A stretch of DNA of 64,000 nt, taken from positions 1 to 64,000 of the forward strand of contig CAYGVJ010000007.1 in the NCBI GenBank assembly GCA_964353255.1. The letters run 5' to 3'. A program made the position numbers and the translations under genes. The notes below the pieces were generated by a model, which was given only the letters and a program-made list of their open reading frames with translations, ran no database searches and had not been told where the DNA came from. Shown here piece after piece: positions 50,877 to 59,929 of this stretch (position 1 is the stretch's first letter; every line of letters starts with the position of its first letter). This DNA is from VFZS01 sp964353255 (GTDB taxonomy: Bacteria; Acidobacteriota; Terriglobia; Bryobacterales; Bryobacteraceae).

Positions 50877-52391
50877 ATGCACCTGCCCGAGAATGAGAAG
50901 ACCGGAGTCCTGGTGGTCGGCGGGGACGCCGACCAGGCTGGATTCCTGACCGAGCTGCTGGCCCGCGTCCAGGGCGCGCCTTTTCGGGTCCACTGCGTGG
51001 AGCGGCCCCCGATCGCGCGGGAGCGGTCCGCGCAGGGCGGCATCGATGCTGTGCTGCTGATTCTGCCGGCGTCCAGCGCGCTGGCGCGGGACGCCGTGCA
51101 CGAGTTGCGCGCGCAAGCCCCGCGGGCGCCGGTCCTTCTGCTGGCCGAACGCGAAGACGAGGCCCTGGCCGTCAGGTTGCTCCGCGAGGGGGCCGAGGAC
51201 TTCCTGGTGCGGCCGCAGGTGTCCGGGCCGGCGCTGGCGCGCGTCATCCGCCGGGCCATCGAACGACATCGGCTGCGGGAAGTGGCCGTGGCCGCCAGCC
51301 GGGAGTTCGAAAGGCAGCGCAAAGAGCGCCGGCGCGCCGAGGAGGTCCTCAACAACTTCTTCGTACTGGCGGTCGAGCCGCTCTGCATCATCGGGTTCGA
51401 TGGCCGCTTCCGGTGCCTCAACCCAGCCTGGGAAGCCTTGGTCGGCGCCAGCTTGCAGCAACTGATGGAGACTCCTTTTCTCGAGCTGGTTCATCCGGAG
51501 GACCGTGGCGCGACAGCCGAGGAGTTCCGGCAACTGCTGGCCGGCGCCCAGACGCGGGCCTTCGAGAACCGCTGCCTGGCCCAGGACGGCTCCGCCCGGT
51601 GGTTGCTGTGGAAAGCGGCTTCCTCCCCCGAGGAAAAGCTGGTCTACGCCGCGGTGCACGACATCACCGTACGCAAGCAGGCCGAAGAAGCCCTGGCGCG
51701 TTCCAACGCGGAGCTGGAACGGTTCGCTTACGTGGCCTCGCACGACCTTCAGGAGCCGCTGCGCATGGTGGCCAGCTACACCGGGCTGCTGGCCCGGCGC
51801 TATCGGGGCCGGCTCGACGAGCGCGCCGACCGTTGGATCGCCTACGCGGTGGACGGCGCCAGGCGGATGCAGGAACTCATCCACGATCTGCTGGCCTACT
51901 CCCGGGCGCAGGCGGAGGCCGGCGTTCTCAAGCCCGCCAGCCTGGAGGCCGCCTTCGACACCGCGGTCGGCAACGTGCGCGCGGCGGTGGAAGAAACCAG
52001 CGCCACCATCACCCACGATCTGCTGCCCACGCTGGCGGCCCGGCCCGGCCAGTTGGTCCAACTGTTTCAGAACCTGCTCAGCAACGCCCTCAAGTTCCGC
52101 GGCCAGGACCCGCCCCGCATCCAGGTTTCGGCCCAACCTCAAGGCGACCACTGGCTGTTCGCGGTCCGCGACAACGGCGTGGGCTTCGATCCGCAGGACA
52201 GCGAAAGAATCTTCCAGTTGTTCGAACGCCGGCACGACAAGCGCCTCTACCCCGGCACCGGCCTGGGACTGGCCATCTGCCAGCGGATCGTGGAAGCGCA
52301 CGGGGGCCGCATCTGGGCCGAGTCCGGCCGGGGCGCGGGCGCCACTTTCTATTTCACCCTGCCCGCGATGGAAGAGGAAGCTGCCGCATGA
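50877..52391 (+). CDS. PAS histidine kinase with pseudo-receiver
   Basis: A 504-residue kinase. Residues about 8-125 resemble a receiver, but the phosphoacceptor Asp is replaced (DAVLLILPAS), so it is a pseudo-receiver. A PAS domain follows at about 160-275 (LCIIGFDGRFRCLNPAWEAL). The H-box is RFAYVASHDLQEPLRMVASY. The HATPase domain has QLFQNLLSNALKFRG and GVGFDPQDSERIF and ends GTGLGLAICQRIVEAHGG. No membrane segment, so cytosolic. ATG at 50877 is preferred over GTG at 50853 because of AGAAGG seven bases upstream. Confidence 0.88.
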   Translation: MHLPENEKTGVLVVGGDADQAGFLTELLARVQGAPFRVHCVERPPIARERSAQGGIDAVLLILPASSALARDAVHELRAQAPRAPVLLLAEREDEALAVRLLREGAEDFLVRPQVSGPALARVIRRAIERHRLREVAVAASREFERQRKERRRAEEVLNNFFVLAVEPLCIIGFDGRFRCLNPAWEALVGASLQQLMETPFLELVHPEDRGATAEEFRQLLAGAQTRAFENRCLAQDGSARWLLWKAASSPEEKLVYAAVHDITVRKQAEEALARSNAELERFAYVASHDLQEPLRMVASYTGLLARRYRGRLDERADRWIAYAVDGARRMQELIHDLLAYSRAQAEAGVLKPASLEAAFDTAVGNVRAAVEETSATITHDLLPTLAARPGQLVQLFQNLLSNALKFRGQDPPRIQVSAQPQGDHWLFAVRDNGVGFDPQDSERIFQLFERRHDKRLYPGTGLGLAICQRIVEAHGGRIWAESGRGAGATFYFTLPAMEEEAAA

Positions 52392-52849
52392 AGGGCACGC
52401 AACTAGGCCGGCCCGTCGAGATTCTCCTGGTGGAGGACAACCCCGGGGACGTCGAACTCACCATAGAGGCGTTCCAGGAGGCCCGGCTGCTGAATCACGT
52501 CAGCGTGGCCCGCGACGGGCAGCAGGCCATCGATTTCCTGCGCCGGGCGGGACCCTATGCCCGGGCGCCCCGCCCGGACCTGATTCTGCTGGACTTGAAC
52601 CTGCCCCAGCGCCATGGTTACGAGGTGCTCAAGGAAGTCAAGCGGGATCCGGGACTGGCCCGCATTCCGGTGTTGATCCTGACTTCCTCGCAAGCCGAGC
52701 GCGACGTCGCGGAGAGCTATTCGCTCCACGCCAACTGTTTTGTCTCCAAGCCCCTGGAGGTGGAGGAGTTTCTTTCGGTAGTAAAGTCGATCACCGAGTT
52801 TTGGCTCGCTGTGGTGAGGCTGCCGCTGGGCGATGAAACCAGAGCATGA
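52388..52849 (+). CDS. Rcp1-like response regulator
   Basis: A single-domain receiver of 153 residues with VEILLVEDNPGDVELTIEAF, DLILLDLNLPQRHGYEVLK and conserved Lys in CFVSKPLEVEEFL. Short Rcp1-type regulators commonly serve bacteriophytochrome-like kinases. It overlaps the kinase gene as ATGA and the next gene by 17 bp. It probably takes phosphate from the kinase in front. Confidence 0.88.
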   Translation: MKGTQLGRPVEILLVEDNPGDVELTIEAFQEARLLNHVSVARDGQQAIDFLRRAGPYARAPRPDLILLDLNLPQRHGYEVLKEVKRDPGLARIPVLILTSSQAERDVAESYSLHANCFVSKPLEVEEFLSVVKSITEFWLAVVRLPLGDETRA

Positions 52850-54026
52850 GAAGACCGTAGTCCTGCTGGTGGCGGATCGTCTCGGAGAGGCGGAGTTCTT
52901 TCGCCAGACGCTGGCCGCGGCCGAGGGCTCTGGCTTCCAGGTTGAGTGCGCTGAGCGGCTCTCGGAGGCCCTGGCCCGCGCGAGGCAGGGAGACATCGAC
53001 GTGGTCCTGCTGGAGTTGTCCCTGCCGGACAGCTCCGGCTTGGAGACCTTCCTCAAGATGCAGGCCGCGGCGCCGCAACTGCCCGTGGTGATCCTGGCCG
53101 ACGCCGCCGGCGAGAAGCTGGCCTTCAGCGCGCTGCGCCAGGGCGCGCAAGATTATCTGCTCACAGGACGCGGCCCGGCAAGCCTGATTGTGCGGTCGCT
53201 CAGGAATGCTATCGAGCGGCACCGCTCGGTGGTCCAGGCGCCGCCCGGGCGGTCCAGGGGCGCCAGGCAGGCTGGGCGCGTGGTGGCCTTCCTCGGCGTC
53301 AAGGGGGGCGTGGGCGCCACCACCGTGGCTTTGAACGTGGCCACCGTACTGGCCGGCCGGCACTCGGTGGTAGCGGTGGAGCTGCGGGGCGGATTCGGCG
53401 CCTTCGCGCCGCACCTAGGCCAGCGCGAGCCGGTCGAGAACCTGGGCAGCCTTTGGGCGCTGGATCCGGACCAGTTGGACGAGCGGGACCTGGCCCGGCG
53501 CCTGGTCAGCCTTCCCTCGGGGTTGCGTGTGATGTTCGGTCCCCAGCGGGCCTCCGAGTGCCGGGAAGTCACGTCCGGGCACGCCGCGGCGCTCATTCAC
53601 AGGCTGGCCGACTTGGCCGAGTGCCAGGTTTTGGATCTGCCGGCCTTTCCCTGCGCCGCCAACCGCGCCGCGGCGCGTTGCTCTCAACTGCTGGCGCTGG
53701 TGGTGGAGCGGGAGCCGGGCGCGGTGTTGGCCGCCGGGCAGATGCTGGAGCTGCTGCGGTCCTGGAACGCTACCCAGGGGCTGATCGGCGTCGTGATCGT
53801 CAACCGCACTTCGCTGGCAGCGCCCATGCCGCTCCACGAGATCACCGCGCAGCTCGGCTCCGCCCTACTGGGGGTGATCCCGCCCGCGCCGGACCTGTGC
53901 GCCAAAGCTTTGCACGCGGGAACGCTGGCGGTGCTCCTGGAGCCGGACAGCATGCTGGCCGGCAGCTTCCGTGCGCTGGCGGAAAAACTGGAGCCCGCAG
54001 CCATGCTAGCGCCGCCCCGCCCCTGA
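52833..54026 (+). CDS. Pseudo-receiver plus CpaE/TadZ-like ATPase
   Basis: A 397-residue paralogue of the gene at 49607. The receiver phosphoacceptor is Glu61 in place of Asp (IDVVLLELSLPDSSG), and the acidic pair is altered (LLVADRLGEAE), so the domain likely cannot be phosphorylated and may mimic the active state. The ATPase part carries VKGGVGATTVALNVATVLAG with the CpaE-type Walker A. It overlaps the response regulator gene by 17 bp. Confidence 0.85.
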   Translation: MKPEHEKTVVLLVADRLGEAEFFRQTLAAAEGSGFQVECAERLSEALARARQGDIDVVLLELSLPDSSGLETFLKMQAAAPQLPVVILADAAGEKLAFSALRQGAQDYLLTGRGPASLIVRSLRNAIERHRSVVQAPPGRSRGARQAGRVVAFLGVKGGVGATTVALNVATVLAGRHSVVAVELRGGFGAFAPHLGQREPVENLGSLWALDPDQLDERDLARRLVSLPSGLRVMFGPQRASECREVTSGHAAALIHRLADLAECQVLDLPAFPCAANRAAARCSQLLALVVEREPGAVLAAGQMLELLRSWNATQGLIGVVIVNRTSLAAPMPLHEITAQLGSALLGVIPPAPDLCAKALHAGTLAVLLEPDSMLAGSFRALAEKLEPAAMLAPPRP

Positions 54027-54110
54027 CCAGTTCACTGCCAGGAGTATCCCGGTGGCCCTAATGCGGGGCCGCCTCGGCGCCGATAGACGGTGCAGAGGCA
54101 GTGTCGCAGG

Positions 54111-54803
54111 ATGTCTTACGTCCGCATCAACTCGACGGTCGAATACGACCCGGCCACCAACACGGTTCGCCAGGACGGGCAGACCCGCCCGGCGGGCCTG
54201 GCCGCCCTGGCTTTCTCAACCGTTCTGGAGGTTCAGCAACAGCTCCGTGCCCAGTCGCCCGAGGCGCCCGCGGGCGACACACCGGTCGCACCTGCGGCCG
54301 TGGTGCCACAGTTGACGGCCAGCGGAGCCCCGCTGATTACTCTGCGCGCCACGCCCGCGTCCAATCCTTGGAACTACAGCGGCCCAGCGGCTCGCAATCC
54401 CTACTACATGATCCCGGGCGTGCCGCTGGAGGACGGTCTGATTAAGGGCTACGAGAACTGGTTCGAGTCGGCCCAAGTCCTGGCGGCCGGAAGCTCCGAG
54501 GCTGGCGTGGCCTACGCCATGCGGGTAGTCACCGCGGAAGGCGCCCAGGAGGCTCTGCGCCTGGTGCAGGAATATGTGTCGGAGGCCACACTGGAAGCCA
54601 CCGTTTTCGGGGCCCAAGGAGGGCCGTGGTGCGCCGACAAACCCACCTACTACGTCGCCCTGCCTAGTGGCGCCCAGCTCAACGCGGCAGCCATTCTGGA
54701 CAGCTACTACAGCCGGGGCCAGGGCGTCACCGCGCTATCGGACCTGATGCTGCGCGACGAGCTGCGCTGGCAGGCGGGGAATCCCGGTGTGGGCGCAGGC
54801 TGA
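54111..54803 (+). CDS. Protein of unknown function downstream of the signalling genes
   Basis: A protein of about 230 residues starting MSYVRINSTVEYDPATNTVR. It has an Ala/Pro-rich middle, then YYMIPGVPLEDGLIKGYENW and a C-terminal helical part. No signal peptide and no family I recognise. An earlier start at 54090 is possible. It may belong to the same transcript as the ATPase gene 85 bp upstream. Confidence 0.6.
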   Translation: MSYVRINSTVEYDPATNTVRQDGQTRPAGLAALAFSTVLEVQQQLRAQSPEAPAGDTPVAPAAVVPQLTASGAPLITLRATPASNPWNYSGPAARNPYYMIPGVPLEDGLIKGYENWFESAQVLAAGSSEAGVAYAMRVVTAEGAQEALRLVQEYVSEATLEATVFGAQGGPWCADKPTYYVALPSGAQLNAAAILDSYYSRGQGVTALSDLMLRDELRWQAGNPGVGAG

Positions 54804-54820
54804 GACCGGTGGCGCCGCTG

Positions 54821-55591
54821 TCAGGGACCGGTTTCCAGGGCCTGAGTTTCTGAGGCGGGTTCTGCACTCAGATCCTCGGCTTCGGCGGGAGGGTTGTAGT
54901 AGAGGATGCAGCCGCAGCTATGGCAGAACATGACTCGGTCGCCCCGCTTGACATCCTGGAAGAACTGGAGGCGCAAGGCCAGGTGGCAGGCTGAGCAGCG
55001 GCCATCGGCCGCCTCAGCCACAGCTACGCCTCTGCCCTTCTGCCGGATCCTCTCGTAGGCGGCGTAGACCTCCGGGGACAGGCCGGCCACGGCCTGCTGG
55101 CGCTGGGCCTCGAGCTCCTCCAAGCTTTGCTGGTCCGCGGCCGTGCGCTGGCGAGCGCGTTGCTTTTCCGCCTCCACCTGCTCCTTCTCGCGGGTCAGGT
55201 CCGCTTCTGCCGCCCGCAGGTTGCGCTCCAGGGCTTCGGCCTCGCTCATCCGATCCAGGATCCGGTCCTCATGCTTGCGGATGGCGGTCTCGCAGAATTC
55301 GATTTCCCGCTTGAAGGCTGCGTACTGCTCGTTGGTTCGCGCCTCCATCTGCTGATCCTTGAGCTTGGAGATCTTCTGCTCCAGCGACTGCACCTCGAGT
55401 TCAAGTTGCTTGCGCTCCCGCTGGTTGGCCGCCAGCGCGGCCCGGTCGGCCTCGACTTTACGGACATGCGTCTCCAGCGTTTTCTCAATCCGGGCGATGT
55501 GCTTGGGAAGGGAGGCGATCTCGCGTCGCAGTTCATTGATCCGGCTATCCATCTCCTGCAACTGGATAACCAGTTTCAAGTCTGTGACCAT
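54821..55591 (-). CDS. Coiled-coil zinc-ribbon protein (CdsZ/zf-RING_7 type)
   Basis: A 256-residue protein. Residues 1-170 are one long coiled-coil (LQEMDSRINELRREIASLPK onward). A C4 zinc ribbon follows with CSACHLALRLQF and MFCHSCGCILYY, then a short acidic tail. Such proteins are widespread and poorly understood, with some links to chaperone or transcription roles. It overlaps murJ by 16 bp and probably follows it in one transcript. Confidence 0.8.
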   Translation of the reverse strand: MVTDLKLVIQLQEMDSRINELRREIASLPKHIARIEKTLETHVRKVEADRAALAANQRERKQLELEVQSLEQKISKLKDQQMEARTNEQYAAFKREIEFCETAIRKHEDRILDRMSEAEALERNLRAAEADLTREKEQVEAEKQRARQRTAADQQSLEELEAQRQQAVAGLSPEVYAAYERIRQKGRGVAVAEAADGRCSACHLALRLQFFQDVKRGDRVMFCHSCGCILYYNPPAEAEDLSAEPASETQALETGP

Positions 55592-57294
55592 TTTCTCCTA
55601 ATTTTAGCACGCCGCCACGGCACGACCCTGGCGAGCGGCGCTCGCAGCGCCCGCACTGCCGCTTCCAATTCTTCCACCTTCACCGCGCGGCACATGCCGA
55701 GAAAAACCGCTGCGCCGAGCGGAATCGAGATCGCCAGCTCGACCAACCGCGCCCCGCGGGTGACTCCCAGCCAGGTCTCGATGGAGTTGCTGGTCAGCGC
55801 CACCGCGCCGCCCATCACCAGCGACGCCAGCGTGATCTTCAGCAGGCTCAGCAGCAGCTTCCTGCCTGGAATGCTGCGGACCCGGCCGCGCAGCACCGTG
55901 AACAAGGCGATGGAGGCGAACAGCGCCACGCCGGAAGTGGCCACGGCCAGTCCCGCGTGTCCCAGGCGGGTGAGGCGGAGCATCGTCAGAGCCACCAGGA
56001 AGTTGATCAGGATGGAGGCCAGGCTCACCAGGGCCGGCACGCGGGCGTCACCCAGCGCATAGAAGGCCGGCGCCAGCACCTTGGCTGCGGCGTAGCCAGC
56101 CAGACCCACCGCGTACCAGGCCAGCGCCAGCGCGGTCTGCCGCGTGTCGTAGGCCTGGAACTTGCCACCCTCGTAGATGACGCCGATCATCGAGTTGCCC
56201 AAGATCGCCAGGCCCACCGAGGAGGGCAGCGTGAGCAGGAAGACCGTGCCCAGCGAGCGCGCCAACGTCCGGCCGAATTCCTCCAGGTTGCCCGAGGCGG
56301 CGCTGCGAGAAATCGCGGGCAGGGTGGCCGAGGCGATGGCCACTCCGAACAGGCCCAGCGGGAGCTGCATGAACCGGAAGGCATATTGCAGCCAGCTCAC
56401 CGGGCCGTTGACGCCGCGTAGAGGATCTACGATGCTGGAGGCGAAAACCGTTGTGACCATGACGTTGATCTGCACCGCGGCGTTGCCCAGGATGGCCGGC
56501 CCCATCAACTGGATAATGTGGCGCAGGCCGGGATGCGACCAGTTGAACCGCACGCGGAAGGAGAAGCCCGAGCGCCTCAGGCTGGGCACCTGCCAGAGCA
56601 GTTGCAGCAGACCGCCCAGCACCACGCCGTAGGCCATCCCCGCGATGGGGGCCAGACCCAGGCGCGGGCCCAGCAGGAAACCCAGCAGCAAGCCGAATCC
56701 GACCGAGCCCAGGTTGAAGAAAGTCGAGGACATGGCCGGGATTCCGAATTGATGGCAGGCGTTCAGCACCCCCATGGCCTGCGCGGCCAGGGCCACCAGC
56801 AGCAGGAAGGGGAACATGGTGCGGGTAAGCTGGATGGCCAGCTCGAGCTTGGCGGGCTCCGCGGCGGCCCAGCCGGGGGCCAGCAGGCCCACCAGCGCCC
56901 GGCTCAACAGCATGCCCAGCAGGCAGACCCCTCCCACCATAACCAGCACCGCGGTGCCCACCAGATTGGACAGCTCGGCGGCTTCCCGCTTCCCCTTGGT
57001 GGCCAGGTATTCCGTGAAAGTGGGGACGAAGGCGGCCGACAAAGCACCCTCGGCGAACAAGTCGCGCGTGAGATTGGGGATGCGAAAGCCCAGCGAGAAG
57101 GCGTCGTACACCATGCTGGCGCCGAACAAGCGGGCCATGATCGTCTCGCGCACCAGCCCGCTCAGCCGGCTCAGCATGACTCCCGCCGAGACCACGCCGG
57201 CCGAGCGGACGATGCTCTCGTGCTGGGAGGAGCCCGGATCAGTGTCTTCGGCTATGGGCAGCGCGCCGAGCGCAGCCTGATCGGGATCGTTCAT
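55576..57294 (-). CDS. murJ: Lipid II flippase MurJ
   Basis: A polytopic membrane protein of 572 residues with about 14 helices, which flips lipid II for peptidoglycan synthesis. The N-terminal region SAGVMLSRLSGLVRETIMAR is a MurJ signature. GFRIPNLTRDLFAEGALSAA and AFVPTFTEY are also typical. The final helices match MviN-type proteins. Length is slightly above average. It sits 63 bp after the hpt gene. Confidence 0.93.
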   Translation of the reverse strand: MNDPDQAALGALPIAEDTDPGSSQHESIVRSAGVVSAGVMLSRLSGLVRETIMARLFGASMVYDAFSLGFRIPNLTRDLFAEGALSAAFVPTFTEYLATKGKREAAELSNLVGTAVLVMVGGVCLLGMLLSRALVGLLAPGWAAAEPAKLELAIQLTRTMFPFLLLVALAAQAMGVLNACHQFGIPAMSSTFFNLGSVGFGLLLGFLLGPRLGLAPIAGMAYGVVLGGLLQLLWQVPSLRRSGFSFRVRFNWSHPGLRHIIQLMGPAILGNAAVQINVMVTTVFASSIVDPLRGVNGPVSWLQYAFRFMQLPLGLFGVAIASATLPAISRSAASGNLEEFGRTLARSLGTVFLLTLPSSVGLAILGNSMIGVIYEGGKFQAYDTRQTALALAWYAVGLAGYAAAKVLAPAFYALGDARVPALVSLASILINFLVALTMLRLTRLGHAGLAVATSGVALFASIALFTVLRGRVRSIPGRKLLLSLLKITLASLVMGGAVALTSNSIETWLGVTRGARLVELAISIPLGAAVFLGMCRAVKVEELEAAVRALRAPLARVVPWRRAKIRRKWSQT

Positions 57295-57357
57295 GGCCCC
57301 GGGGATGCCGACTCCTGCGGCTTCGGAACAACTATTATAGCGGCCTGCCGCCGCGGC

Positions 57358-57912
57358 TCACGGATTCCGCTCCGGCTTCATCACCGCCACGCAGCCCAGG
57401 TTGCGGTACAACTGCTTGTAGTCCAGCCCGAAGCCGACTACGAAGCGGTCCGGGATCTCGAAGCAGCGAAACTCCACCGGCACCTGGATGATCCGCCGCG
57501 GAGTCCGGTCCAGCAGCGTGCACAGAGCCAGGGAATTGGGGCCGCGTGCCGCCAGGGTTTGCAGCAGGTAGCGTGCCGTGAACCCCGTGTCCACGATGTC
57601 CTCGACCAGCAGGACGTCCTCCCCTTCGATGCTGTCGTCCAGGTCCTTGGCGATGCGCACCACCCCCGGCGCCGTGGTCTTGCTGGAGAAGCTGGAGATC
57701 GACAGGAAGTCGATTTTCACCGGGATGGTGATGGCCCGGGTTAGGGCGGTCAGGAAGAAAACCGAGCCTTTCAGCACGCCGATCAGCTTCAGGTCGCGGC
57801 CCCGATACTTCTGGGAAATTTCGGCGGCCACCTCGCGGATGCGCTGCTCGACTTGCTCTTCGGTGTAGAGGACGCGCTCGAACTCGGGCGGAAGCGTTTT
57901 GTTGTCGTTCAT
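57358..57912 (-). CDS. hpt: Hypoxanthine phosphoribosyltransferase
   Basis: A purine salvage enzyme of 184 residues, converting hypoxanthine or guanine plus PRPP into the nucleotide. The PRPP motif is DVLLVEDIVDTGFTARYLL (acidic pair Glu-Asp). VIGVLKGSVFFLTALTRAI and RFVVGFGLDYKQLYRNLGCV are also conserved. It overlaps the upstream kinase-like gene by 4 bp. Confidence 0.95.
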   Translation of the reverse strand: MNDNKTLPPEFERVLYTEEQVEQRIREVAAEISQKYRGRDLKLIGVLKGSVFFLTALTRAITIPVKIDFLSISSFSSKTTAPGVVRIAKDLDDSIEGEDVLLVEDIVDTGFTARYLLQTLAARGPNSLALCTLLDRTPRRIIQVPVEFRCFEIPDRFVVGFGLDYKQLYRNLGCVAVMKPERNP

Positions 57913-58862
57913 GCCTTGCTAGTTCTTTCGGCCAGGCCGTACTTGAAGATCAGGTTCTCGAAATCCTTCTGGTAGAAAACCTGGATATTGAGGTGCGGGT
58001 AGATGGCGCGCAGCAGCTTGACCTTGCGGTTCTTCTTGGTGACCAGGGACTGCTTCATGGTGGTCAGCTCGACGTAGAGGTCGAACTCGGGCAGGAAGAA
58101 GTCCGGCGTGAAGGCCTCGAGCACCTTGCCGTCCTTGTCCCACTGGATGGGAAAGCTGCGCGGCTCGTACTGCCAGGCCACCCGGTAGAAGTCCAGCAGG
58201 TTGGCGAAGATCTCCTCGCTGGGATGCCCGAACCGGGTGCCCTTGAGGTTGACCTTGCCGGGCGGGACGATGCCGTGTTTGGACAGCTTGAGGCGCGCGC
58301 GGAACTGGAGGCGGGCTTCGGCGGCGGGCGACAGCAGGCCCTGCCCGGCGAGGCCGCGCGCGCCCGAGGCGGCCTCGATCAACTGGGCCACCTGCTCGGG
58401 TTCGAGCGTCTCCGAGTTGAAGACCACGTCGAACAGGCACGCCGGCGCGCCGGCCCGGCCGAAGCGGCGCTTCCGGCGGGCTTTCTGCTCGGCTTCCAGG
58501 TGGCGCAGTAGTTGCCGGGCCGAGGGGCGGTCCAGCCGGTGTTCGAGCATCAGCGTTCCGAGCCGTCGCGATTCCGGGGCCACCACCTGGACGCGCAGCA
58601 CGCCGGGGAAACTCTTGAGCAGGAGTTCGGCCCCTTCGGCGGTCACCACCAGGTGGTGCGCGGTGACCAGACGCGCCACGATCGACAGCACCGCCTCCGG
58701 AAAGGCCTTGTCGGGAACCGCGGTTTCTGCGCCGAACTCCTCTGCGATCAACTCCCGCAGGCGGGCGTCGCTGAGCACTTCGAAGTGCAGGAGCTGCGCG
58801 GCCAGGCGCGCCGCTTCTTCGTGCCGGCAGCCCGGCTGTCCGGAAACGGTGATCAGAGCCAT
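57909..58862 (-). CDS. Cytidylate-kinase-like domain fused to a nuclease-like domain
   Basis: A protein of about 317 residues. The N-terminal half resembles cytidylate-kinase-like proteins (LITVSGQPGCRHEEAARLAA; then LEHRLDRPSARQLLRHLEAE), but its P-loop is degenerate. The C-terminal third has EAFTPDFFLPEFDLYVELT and KKNRKVKLLRAIYPHLNIQV, a pattern like PD-(D/E)xK nucleases. ATG at 58862 is used in place of the TTG at 58886. ATGA overlap with hpt suggests a nucleotide-metabolism link. Function unknown. Confidence 0.65.
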   Translation of the reverse strand: MALITVSGQPGCRHEEAARLAAQLLHFEVLSDARLRELIAEEFGAETAVPDKAFPEAVLSIVARLVTAHHLVVTAEGAELLLKSFPGVLRVQVVAPESRRLGTLMLEHRLDRPSARQLLRHLEAEQKARRKRRFGRAGAPACLFDVVFNSETLEPEQVAQLIEAASGARGLAGQGLLSPAAEARLQFRARLKLSKHGIVPPGKVNLKGTRFGHPSEEIFANLLDFYRVAWQYEPRSFPIQWDKDGKVLEAFTPDFFLPEFDLYVELTTMKQSLVTKKNRKVKLLRAIYPHLNIQVFYQKDFENLIFKYGLAERTSKA

Positions 58863-58934
58863 CCTGGGCTCCGCCCGCGCCTCCAATGCTCAGGCATTGC
58901 TCACTGCCATGATAGCGTACCGAGCCGGGCTTGA

Positions 58935-58963
58935 TTGTGGAGCGCTGTGGTCCGTGGTAGGAT
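58935..58963 (+). promoter_or_regulatory. Possible promoter of tRNA-Asp
   Basis: TTGTGG (58935-58940) and TAGGAT (58958-58963) are 17 bases apart and end 18 bases before the tRNA. Both elements are weak matches to the sigma-70 consensus. Confidence 0.3.
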
Positions 58964-58981
58964 GAAGAGCGGTCCACTCGC

Positions 58982-59058
<77 letters not shown>

Positions 59059-59075
59059 TTTGCTCTTGAGGGCCC

Positions 59076-59095
59076 CGCCTGCCGGTTGCCAGGCG
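59076..59095 (+). terminator. Possible hairpin terminator after tRNA-Asp
   Basis: CGCCTG (59076-59081) pairs with CAGGCG (59090-59095) around an eight-base loop, 17 bases after the tRNA. There is no T-tract, so this may be only an RNA-stability hairpin. Confidence 0.3.
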
Positions 59096-59126
59096 GCCTG
59101 GCACGCCCCGCACCGGATGCCGAACG

Positions 59127-59149
59127 GAGCCGCGAGCGCGAGAAGCGGT
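59127..59149 (+). repeat. Dispersed GAGCCGCG...AAGCGGT repeat, copy 1
   Basis: A 23-base segment that recurs at 60455-60478 with a one-base length difference and two mismatches. Here it lies between GCCGAACG (59119-59126) and CGTTCGGC (59158-59165), a perfect 8-bp inverted repeat. Confidence 0.45.
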
Positions 59150-59164
59150 GAAAGAATCGTTCGG

Positions 59165-59182
59165 CAAGTCAGGAGACTTACC
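59165..59182 (+). repeat. Short palindromic repeat CAAGTC-AGGA-GACTT, copy 2
   Basis: Second copy of the element at 18228-18246, differing by two bases or so. AAGTC and GACTT form a stem with a four-base loop. It lies between the tRNA and the methyltransferase gene. Confidence 0.6.
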
Positions 59183-59337
59183 CCACTTGAGCGAGCGGTG
59201 GGGAGCGCGCGCCAGCGGAGCCGTTGCGGTATACTGGCAGGTTTGCGGGTTCGCCGTCCGGCGTTCCCGGAGAACACTTGAGAACCGCGACTGGCGCGCC
59301 TGAGGGCGCGACCAACAGGAAGGAAGAAGGAACCATC

Positions 59338-59898
59338 ATGCGATCTGTCAGGAAGTCCTGCTTTTTGCTTTTGTGTCTTGGACTGAGTCTCACGCTCTTG
59401 GTGGCCCAAGAGAAGAAGCTGCGCGACCCCGACGTGGTGTTCGTGCCCACTCCCCAGGAAGTGGTGGATGAGATGCTGAAGGTGGCTAACGTCCATAAGG
59501 GGGACGTGGTCTACGATCTCGGGTGCGGGGACGGCCGCCTGGTGATCACCGCCGCGAAGCTGGGAGCCCGCGCTATCGGCATAGACATCAACCCCGAGAG
59601 GATCAAGGAGTCCCTGGCCAACGCCCGCGAAGCCGAGGTGATGGACCGCGTGACTTTCCGCAACGAGGACCTGTTCGAGGCGGACATCAAAGACGCCACG
59701 GTGGTGACCCTCTACCTGTTGCCGTCGCTGAACTTGAAGCTCCGCCCCAAGCTGTGGAAGGAGCTGAAGCCCGGCACCCGCATCGTCTCCCACGCCTTCG
59801 ACATGGACGACTGGAAGCCCGAGAAACAGATCGATGTTGACGGCCGCACCGTCTACTTCTGGACGATACCCGCGAACGCGGGCGTCCCGGCTCGGTAG
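59338..59898 (+). CDS. Secreted SAM-dependent methyltransferase-like protein
   Basis: A 186-residue class I methyltransferase fold with a clear signal peptide (RKSCFLLLCLGLSLTLLVAQ). Motif I is VVYDLGCGDGRLVITAAKLG, followed by AIGIDINPERIKESLANA and ATVVTLYLLPSLNLKLRP. The ATG follows AGGAAGAAGG. SAM is not expected outside the cytoplasm, so either the signal is an anchor facing inward or the fold has another use. Related secreted forms occur in several environmental phyla, to my knowledge without a known role. Confidence 0.82.
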   Translation: MRSVRKSCFLLLCLGLSLTLLVAQEKKLRDPDVVFVPTPQEVVDEMLKVANVHKGDVVYDLGCGDGRLVITAAKLGARAIGIDINPERIKESLANAREAEVMDRVTFRNEDLFEADIKDATVVTLYLLPSLNLKLRPKLWKELKPGTRIVSHAFDMDDWKPEKQIDVDGRTVYFWTIPANAGVPAR

Positions 59899-59929
59899 GG
59901 CAGGGTCCGAGCGCAGCGCGGCGGCCCAG

